This document shows positions 32,701 to 37,109 of a stretch of 37,109 bases of DNA, piece after piece. The notes below the pieces were generated by a model. That model had not been told where the DNA came from. It worked only from the letters and a program-made list of their open reading frames with translations, and did no database searches. Position numbers and translations under genes: made by a program. The DNA comes from JAYZAP01 sp964645285 (GTDB taxonomy: Bacteria; Pseudomonadota; Alphaproteobacteria; JAAXGF01): the NCBI GenBank assembly GCA_964645285.1, contig CAZYDR010000028.1:1-37109 (forward strand). Direction: 5' to 3'. Numbering within the stretch: the first letter of the stretch is position 1; the number at the start of each line of letters is the position of its first letter.

Positions 32701-34737
32701 ATGGCTCGTGATCCGCGTTACGATGTAATGTTCGAGCCGGTCAAAATCGGACCGGTGACGGCGCCTAACCGGTTCTACCAAGTGCCTCATTGCACCGGAC
32801 TTGGCCATAATTTCCCCCAGATGCTGGCGGCCATGCGGGGCACAAAGGCCGAAGGCGGCTGGGGCGTGGTGTGTACCGAGTATTGCTCGATCCACCCGTC
32901 GTCGGACGATTCGCCGTCGGCCCATTGCCGCCTGTGGGATGACGAGGATGTCCGCGCCCTGGCAGTCATGACCGAGGCGGTACATGAGCACGGCAGCCTG
33001 GCCGGTTGCGAGCTGTGGTATGGCGGATTTTCCACCGGCAATCGTCAGACCCGGGAGATTTCCCTGGCGCCGTCGAGCCGGCCCGTATGGCATCCTGATC
33101 CGTATCAAACCCGAGCCATGGACAAGAGTGATATTCGCCAGCTTCGCCAATGGCACCGGGATGCCGCCGTTCGCGCCAAGCAGGCCGGTTTCGATATCGT
33201 CTATGTCTATGCCGCCCACGGCTATGGTCCCATGCAATTTCTGCTCAGCCGCTTTAATGAGCGCACCGACGAATACGGCGGCAGCATGGAGAACCGCACG
33301 CGGCTGCTGCGTGAACTTATCGAGGACACCAAGGAGACGGTGGGTGATACCTGTGGTGTCGCCGTGCGTCTCGCCGTCGAGGAACTGCTCGGCGATGCCG
33401 GCCTGACCTGCGACGGCGAAGGCCGTGAGGTGGTTGAACTGCTGGCCGAATTACCCGACTTGTGGGACGTCAACATTTCGACCTTTGCCAACGACGCGCG
33501 AACCTCTCGTTTTGTCGAGGAGGGGGCCCAGGAGAACTACATCCGTTTCGTCAAGCAGGTCACCACCAAGCCGGTGGTCAGCGTCGGGCGCTACACAAGT
33601 CCTGATCGCATGGTCTCGCTGATCAACAACGGCGTGCTCGACATGATCGGCGCGGCGCGGCCGTCCATTGCCGATCCCTTCCTGCCGAAGAAGATCGAGG
33701 AAGGCCGCATCGAGGATATCCGCGAGTGCATCGGCTGCAATATCTGCATCACGAATAATGGCGTCAACGCCGCCATGCGCTGCACCCAGAACCCCACCGT
33801 GGGCGAGGAGTGGCGCCGCGGTTGGCATCCCGAAATCATCGCGCCCAGGGGCTCGGAGGACAAGGTGCTTATCGTCGGTGCCGGACCGGCCGGGCTTGAG
33901 GCGGCGCGGTCCCTGGGCAATCGCGGCTACGAAGTTCACCTGGCCGAGGCCGGCGCCGAGTTGGGCGGTCGGGTCAGTGCCGAGTCGGCGCTTCCCGGCC
34001 TCGGCGCCTGGAGCCGGGTTCGCGATTACCGCACCTATCAATTGAGCCAGATGGCCAATGTCTCGGTCTATCGCGAGAGCCAACTGGGCTCTGAAGAGGT
34101 GCGCGAGTTCGGCGCCGCTCATGTGGTCGTCGCCACCGGCGCCCGCTGGCGGGCCGACGGCGTCGGGCGGAGTAACGCGACCGCGCTGACCGGTGAATTC
34201 CTGACGCCCGACGACGTCATGGCCGGCGTCACGGTCGACGGTCCGGTAGTGGTGTTCGACGACGACCACTACTACATGGGCGGCGTGGTCGCCGAGAAGC
34301 TGCGCGCCGACGGCAACGACGTCACCCTGGTAACCACCGCCGGATTGGTCTCCCTATGGACCGAACGCACCCTGGAGCAGCCCTTTATCCAGCGGCGGAT
34401 ACTTGAGGCCGGTATCAATGTGCGGGTATCGACAAACTTTACGGGCTTTGACGGCGCCACGGCGCAATTGGCCTGTGGTTTCACTGGCAAGCCCAGCAGC
34501 ATTCCCTGCGCCGCAGTGGTCTCGGTGACCGCCCGGCTGTCCGACGACGCGCTTTATCACGAACTGATGGGGGACGGTTCGACGGCTGGTGGAAACGCGA
34601 CCGTTACCCGGCTTGGTGATTGCCTGGCGCCGGGCACTATCGCCGCCGCGGTTCATTCCGGCCACTGGTACGCCCGCGACCTCGATGGTCCGGACCAGGG
34701 GATCGTCACCCACCGGCGCGAACGCGCGCTGGTCTGA
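32701..34737 (+). CDS. Trimethylamine-dehydrogenase-like FMN/4Fe-4S NADH:flavin oxidoreductase, copy B
   Basis: A 678-residue tandem paralogue of copy A with the same order: FMN barrel, CIGCNICITNNGVNAAMRC cluster segment, and a nucleotide-binding domain with GAGPAGLEAARSLG. It keeps the FMN-linked Cys (YQVPHCTGLG), the Tyr of TEYCS and the Tyr/His of YVYAAHGY. The two tryptophans of the TMADH aromatic bowl are again missing, here STFANDARTSRF and CITNNGV. Long blocks are shared with copy A (for example GAARPSIADPFLPKKIEEG), so the two arose by duplication, while the barrel entrance and C-terminal domain differ. Differing substrates or a hetero-oligomer are possible. ATG 32701 has GGAGGAG upstream. 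The methyltransferase gene follows 20 bases after the stop. Confidence 0.9.
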   Translation: MARDPRYDVMFEPVKIGPVTAPNRFYQVPHCTGLGHNFPQMLAAMRGTKAEGGWGVVCTEYCSIHPSSDDSPSAHCRLWDDEDVRALAVMTEAVHEHGSLAGCELWYGGFSTGNRQTREISLAPSSRPVWHPDPYQTRAMDKSDIRQLRQWHRDAAVRAKQAGFDIVYVYAAHGYGPMQFLLSRFNERTDEYGGSMENRTRLLRELIEDTKETVGDTCGVAVRLAVEELLGDAGLTCDGEGREVVELLAELPDLWDVNISTFANDARTSRFVEEGAQENYIRFVKQVTTKPVVSVGRYTSPDRMVSLINNGVLDMIGAARPSIADPFLPKKIEEGRIEDIRECIGCNICITNNGVNAAMRCTQNPTVGEEWRRGWHPEIIAPRGSEDKVLIVGAGPAGLEAARSLGNRGYEVHLAEAGAELGGRVSAESALPGLGAWSRVRDYRTYQLSQMANVSVYRESQLGSEEVREFGAAHVVVATGARWRADGVGRSNATALTGEFLTPDDVMAGVTVDGPVVVFDDDHYYMGGVVAEKLRADGNDVTLVTTAGLVSLWTERTLEQPFIQRRILEAGINVRVSTNFTGFDGATAQLACGFTGKPSSIPCAAVVSVTARLSDDALYHELMGDGSTAGGNATVTRLGDCLAPGTIAAAVHSGHWYARDLDGPDQGIVTHRRERALV

Positions 34738-34757
34738 CTGATGGCGGAGGTACGCTC

Positions 34758-35537
34758 ATGAGCGAAGTGCACGAAGATGAATATGACGACGCCATGGTGG
34801 CGATGCTCGAATTAATCTGGGGCGAAGGGTTCATGTCGCCCGGCGGACCTCACTCGGTACGTGATATCATCGATGGTGTCGACTTGTCCGGCAAACTGGT
34901 GCTCGACATTGGTTGCGGCCTGGGCGGCGTCGATATCATGTTGGCGCGCGATTACGGCTGCCATATCATCGCTCTCGATATCGAGGCGCCGCTGCTCGAA
35001 CGCGCGCGGGCCGAGGCCGAGGCGGCGGGCGTCGGCGAACGCATCGACTTTCGCCTGGTCGAGCCCGGCCCCCTGACACTCGACGATGCCTCGGTCGATG
35101 TGGTTTTCGGTAAGGATGCCTGGACGCAGATCCCCAACAAGCGGGCGCTGCTTGGCGACATCTACCGCGTCCTCAGGCCGGGTGGGCGGCTGGCGGCCGG
35201 CGACTGGTGCCGGGGTCCCGATCCGTTCAGCACCGACATGGTGTATTTCTTCGAGGTCGAGGGCCTGACCTTCAATATGGAAACGCTCGATAACTACGGC
35301 GCCCTGCTGGGGGAACTCGGCTTCGTCGATACGGAACTGACCGATCTCACCGCGTGGTACCAGGCCGAGGCCCGCGACGAGTACGAACGCATCAAGGGCC
35401 CGCTCAACGCCCGCATGCGCGAGGTTCTGGGCGATGAAAAGGCCGAGCACTTCGTTGAGAACTGGCGCATACTGTGCGTCGTCATCGACAATGGCGAGTT
35501 GCGGCCTGGCCGCCTCCGCGCCAGCAAGCCCCAATAA
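34758..35537 (+). CDS. SAM-dependent methyltransferase, phosphoethanolamine/N-methyltransferase-like
   Basis: A 259-residue class I methyltransferase. Motif I VLDIGCGLGGVD (48-59) and ALDIEAPLLERA, the FGKDAWTQI and RVLRPGGRLAAGDW blocks are typical. The N-terminal ELIWGEGFMSPGG resembles the phosphoethanolamine- and sarcosine/dimethylglycine-type N-methyltransferases. It may methylate an amine nitrogen, opposite in direction to the demethylating flavoproteins next to it. The longer open frame from 34620 lies inside copy B, and ATG 34758 behind CGGAGG is the start. It is 20 bases after copy B and 26 bases before the RidA gene, so all four genes are one operon. Confidence 0.85.
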   Translation: MSEVHEDEYDDAMVAMLELIWGEGFMSPGGPHSVRDIIDGVDLSGKLVLDIGCGLGGVDIMLARDYGCHIIALDIEAPLLERARAEAEAAGVGERIDFRLVEPGPLTLDDASVDVVFGKDAWTQIPNKRALLGDIYRVLRPGGRLAAGDWCRGPDPFSTDMVYFFEVEGLTFNMETLDNYGALLGELGFVDTELTDLTAWYQAEARDEYERIKGPLNARMREVLGDEKAEHFVENWRILCVVIDNGELRPGRLRASKPQ

Positions 35538-35563
35538 GCAAAACTACCGAGGAGAACCAGACC

Positions 35564-35911
35564 ATGAGCATCACCCGATACGGCACCGCCACCCGCATGA
35601 GTCAGGCGGTAGTTCACGGTGACACCGTCTATCTAGCCGGCCAGGTGGCTGACGACAACTCCACCGATGTGGCGGGCCAGACAGAACAAATTCTCGCCAA
35701 GATCGACGCCCGCCTGGCCGAAGCCGGGACCGACAAGTCGAAAATCCTGAGCGCTACCTTGTGGATTACCGATATGGGCAAATTCGGTGAGATGAATGCC
35801 GTGTGGGATGCCTGGGCGTCGCCCGGCAACGCCCCGGCGCGGGCTTGTGTCGAGGCGAACTTGGCAACGCCGGCGTTCTTGGTCGAGATCATGGTCGTCG
35901 CCGCCGCCTAG
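35564..35911 (+). CDS. RidA family protein with the catalytic arginine
   Basis: A single-domain Rid protein of 115 residues. Typical strands are TVYLAGQVADD and the C-terminal PARACVEANLATPAFLVEI, where Arg93 matches the substrate-binding arginine of RidA imine deaminases. It should hydrolyse reactive enamine/imine intermediates. That fits an operon with amine-oxidising flavoproteins, which release imines. In contrast to the triple-Rid protein at 8642, the active-site residue is intact. ATG 35564 has GAGGAGAA upstream. A strong palindrome sits 18 bases after its stop. Confidence 0.93.
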   Translation: MSITRYGTATRMSQAVVHGDTVYLAGQVADDNSTDVAGQTEQILAKIDARLAEAGTDKSKILSATLWITDMGKFGEMNAVWDAWASPGNAPARACVEANLATPAFLVEIMVVAAA

Positions 35912-35929
35912 GTGCCAAGCAGCAATTAT

Positions 35930-35963
35930 GGGGACGCCTTACTTAATTAAGTAAGGCGTCCCC
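35930..35963. repeat. Perfect 34-bp palindrome between convergent genes
   Basis: GGGGACGCCTTACTTAA (35930-35946) is followed directly by its exact reverse complement (35947-35963), leaving no loop. The centre is TTAATTAA, and TTATTTATT follows on the plus strand. It fills the space between the RidA stop (35911) and the stop of the convergent hydrolase (35964). It could act as a bidirectional terminator, as the hairpin with a short forced loop would be very stable. The GC-rich ends with an AT-rich centre also recall REP/MITE-like palindromes or a protein-binding site. I see no second copy in this window. Confidence 0.75.
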
Positions 35964-36650
35964 TTATTTATTGAGGGCGTCGAGCAGGGCGTCCGAGGTG
36001 GACAGTGTGCCGAAGACGCCGGCTGGGCCGCGGATGATTGCCATGGAGTGGTCGTGGGACTCACGGCTCGGCGCGCCGCAGCAATCCTCCAGGGTCAGGC
36101 AGTCGTAGCCCCGGTCCAGCGCCTCGCGCAGGTTCGACTGGATGCAGCAGTCGGAGGTCACCCCGGTGAGCACCAGGTTGGTGATGCCGCGCTCGCGCAG
36201 GTAGGCGTCAATGGCGGTGGTGCCGAAGGCACCGTAACCGTTCTTGTCGAAGATCGCCTCGCCCTCGGCCGGCGCCAGTTCCGCGATGATGTCCCAGCAT
36301 GGCTCGCCCTGGATAAGGCAGCGCCCCAGGGGACCTTCGTCGCCGGGTATGATGCCGCTGCCGTCGGCGCCGCGAAACAGCCGGTGCGGCTGGGCATCGG
36401 AGAGGTCGAGTTGGAACGTCTCGCGGGTGTGGACGACGGTGTAGCCGCCCGCGCGCATGGCCGCCATGACCCGGCCGATGGGCTCGATCGGCGCCCGCAC
36501 CGCCGTGAGGTCGATGCCGAGACGCTCGATGTAGCCGCCGGGACCACAAAAATCGATTTGCATGTCGATGACCAACAACGCGGCGTTTGTGGGATCGATC
36601 TCGCCGTTGAGGGGAAATGCGTAGGGCTCGGCGGCAATAGTTCTGACCAT
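35964..36650 (-). CDS. Cysteine hydrolase, isochorismatase family
   Basis: A 228-residue isochorismatase-like hydrolase. The catalytic triad appears complete: Asp29 in LVIDMQIDF, Lys136 in IFDKNGYGAF and the nucleophile Cys169 in GVTSDCCIQS. Relatives include N-carbamoylsarcosine amidase, ureidoacrylate and biuret amidohydrolases, which cleave C-N bonds of small amides. It is not the two-domain isochorismatase. Its ATG 36650 has GAGGAAA upstream. It converges with the RidA/flavoprotein operon and is divergent from the dehydrogenase gene; a joint role in nitrogen-compound catabolism is inferred from location only. Confidence 0.9.
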   Translation of the reverse strand: MVRTIAAEPYAFPLNGEIDPTNAALLVIDMQIDFCGPGGYIERLGIDLTAVRAPIEPIGRVMAAMRAGGYTVVHTRETFQLDLSDAQPHRLFRGADGSGIIPGDEGPLGRCLIQGEPCWDIIAELAPAEGEAIFDKNGYGAFGTTAIDAYLRERGITNLVLTGVTSDCCIQSNLREALDRGYDCLTLEDCCGAPSRESHDHSMAIIRGPAGVFGTLSTSDALLDALNK

Positions 36651-36750
36651 GACTGTTTCCTCGGATGCTGGCGTGGTCGCATCGACCAGCCTTTCACAGC
36701 ACTGGACGGTTGGCTATAGTCCGCGCGCCTTTCAAAACGGAGAAAATGGC
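36651..36750. promoter_or_regulatory. Divergent intergenic region between cysteine hydrolase and dehydrogenase
   Basis: This 100-base head-to-head gap must hold the promoters for both genes. The ribosome-binding sites GAGGAAA (minus) and GGAGAA (plus) are seen at its ends. I see no clear operator or promoter boxes. Confidence 0.4.
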
Positions 36751-37109
36751 ATGACTGACAAACCGGCCGTGCTGGTCACCCGCAAGCTGCCCGACGCCGT
36801 CGAAGCGCGAGTATCACGGGACTACGACGCCAGGCTCAACCTCGATGACCGTTTCTACGGGCCCGAGGAGATGATCGCCCGGGCCGAGGGTGCGGTGGCA
36901 ATCATTCCCTGTCATACCGAGACCTTCACCGCCGAGGTTATTGCCGGCCTGCCGGCCAGCGTCAAGGCGATCTGCAATTTCTCCGTGGGTTACAATCATG
37001 TGGACTGCGACGCCGCCAAGGAACGCGGCGTCATCGTCACCAATACCCCCGACGTGCTCAGCGACGCCACCGCCGAGATCGCCATGCTGTGCATACTGGG
37101 CGCGGCGCG
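36751..37109 (+). CDS. D-2-hydroxyacid dehydrogenase (D-glycerate dehydrogenase-like), 5' part only
   Basis: From ATG 36751 (GGAGAA upstream) 119 codons are open to the right edge of the window. The translation begins MTDKPAVLVTRKLPDAVEAR and shows the catalytic-domain blocks CNFSVGYNHVDCDAAKERG and TNTPDVLSDATAEIAM, which are characteristic of D-glycerate/glyoxylate/hydroxypyruvate reductases (GyaR/GhrB-like). The NAD-binding Rossmann domain and the catalytic Arg/Glu/His lie beyond the window. The enzyme interconverts a 2-oxoacid and its D-hydroxyacid, for example hydroxypyruvate and D-glycerate; the exact substrate is not determinable. Confidence 0.88.
   Translation, partial: MTDKPAVLVTRKLPDAVEARVSRDYDARLNLDDRFYGPEEMIARAEGAVAIIPCHTETFTAEVIAGLPASVKAICNFSVGYNHVDCDAAKERGVIVTNTPDVLSDATAEIAMLCILGAA

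Overview
The window looks like a chromosomal segment of an alphaproteobacterium, probably Rhodospirillales-like, although the family cannot be fixed from the sequence alone. The main clue is a near-canonical cell-cycle regulator CtrA (16562-17287) whose upstream region carries a GANTC methylation site and five TTAA half-sites. Genes are GC-rich and tightly packed, many with overlapping stops and starts. The gene content (acyl-CoA ligases, acyl-CoA dehydrogenases, a molybdenum hydroxylase, amidohydrolase, flavin amine-dehydrogenase relatives) suggests a free-living heterotroph that degrades many small organic compounds. There are no rRNA or tRNA genes, CRISPR arrays, insertion sequences or recognisable phage genes.

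Layout. (1) 1-550: the end of an SDR oxidoreductase and a tiny MazE-antitoxin-tail-like gene. (2) 551-1133: an AT-rich island holding what looks like a decayed small membrane-protein gene. (3) 8526 down to 1134, minus strand: a six-gene acyl-CoA catabolic operon (acyl-CoA dehydrogenase, SDR, class III aminotransferase, acyl-CoA ligase, second acyl-CoA dehydrogenase, APH-fold kinase). (4) 8642-15524, plus strand and divergent from it: a triple-RidA protein, an MlrC-like M81 metallopeptidase, a DUF2459 lipoprotein, a metal-dependent amidohydrolase, a beta-hydroxyacid dehydrogenase and a two-NifU-domain protein. (5) 15545-17287, minus: an MBL-fold hydrolase and ctrA, with a terminator between them. 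(6) 17578-18938, plus: a frameshifted truncated hemoglobin followed at once by a 2Fe-2S/FAD/NAD reductase. (7) 26080 down to 18935, minus: acyl-CoA ligase, ketopantoate-reductase-like protein, CitE-like lyase and a three-subunit xanthine-dehydrogenase-family hydroxylase. (8) 26146-29234: two CDP-alcohol phosphotransferases around a YkgJ cysteine-cluster protein, then a flippase-like membrane protein. (9) 29206-30440, minus: a scar in which the remains of a class III cyclase abut the first 100 residues of a TMADH-like flavoprotein. (10) 30608-35911, plus: two intact tandem TMADH-like iron-sulfur flavoproteins, an N-methyltransferase-like protein and a catalytically complete RidA. (11) 35964-37109: a cysteine hydrolase (minus) and the start of a D-glycerate-type dehydrogenase (plus).

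How the genes may work together. Region 3 should activate and oxidise an acyl substrate. Regions 4 and 10-11 look like catabolic modules for nitrogen-containing compounds. The TMADH-like enzymes keep the cysteinyl-FMN cysteine, the 4Fe-4S cysteines and the active-site Tyr/His, but lack two of the three aromatic residues that hold trimethylamine in the known enzyme, so their substrate is probably different. Region 7 could hydroxylate a substrate and process it as CoA thioesters. Region 8 has a lipid-headgroup theme; its second CDP-alcohol phosphotransferase has Gly in place of the last catalytic Asp.

Most novel-looking items: the triple RidA without catalytic arginines, the tandem TMADH-like pair with its neighbours, the CDP-alcohol phosphotransferase missing its catalytic base, the doubled NifU-like protein, the broken globin next to its likely reductase, and a perfect loopless 34-bp palindrome at 35930-35963.
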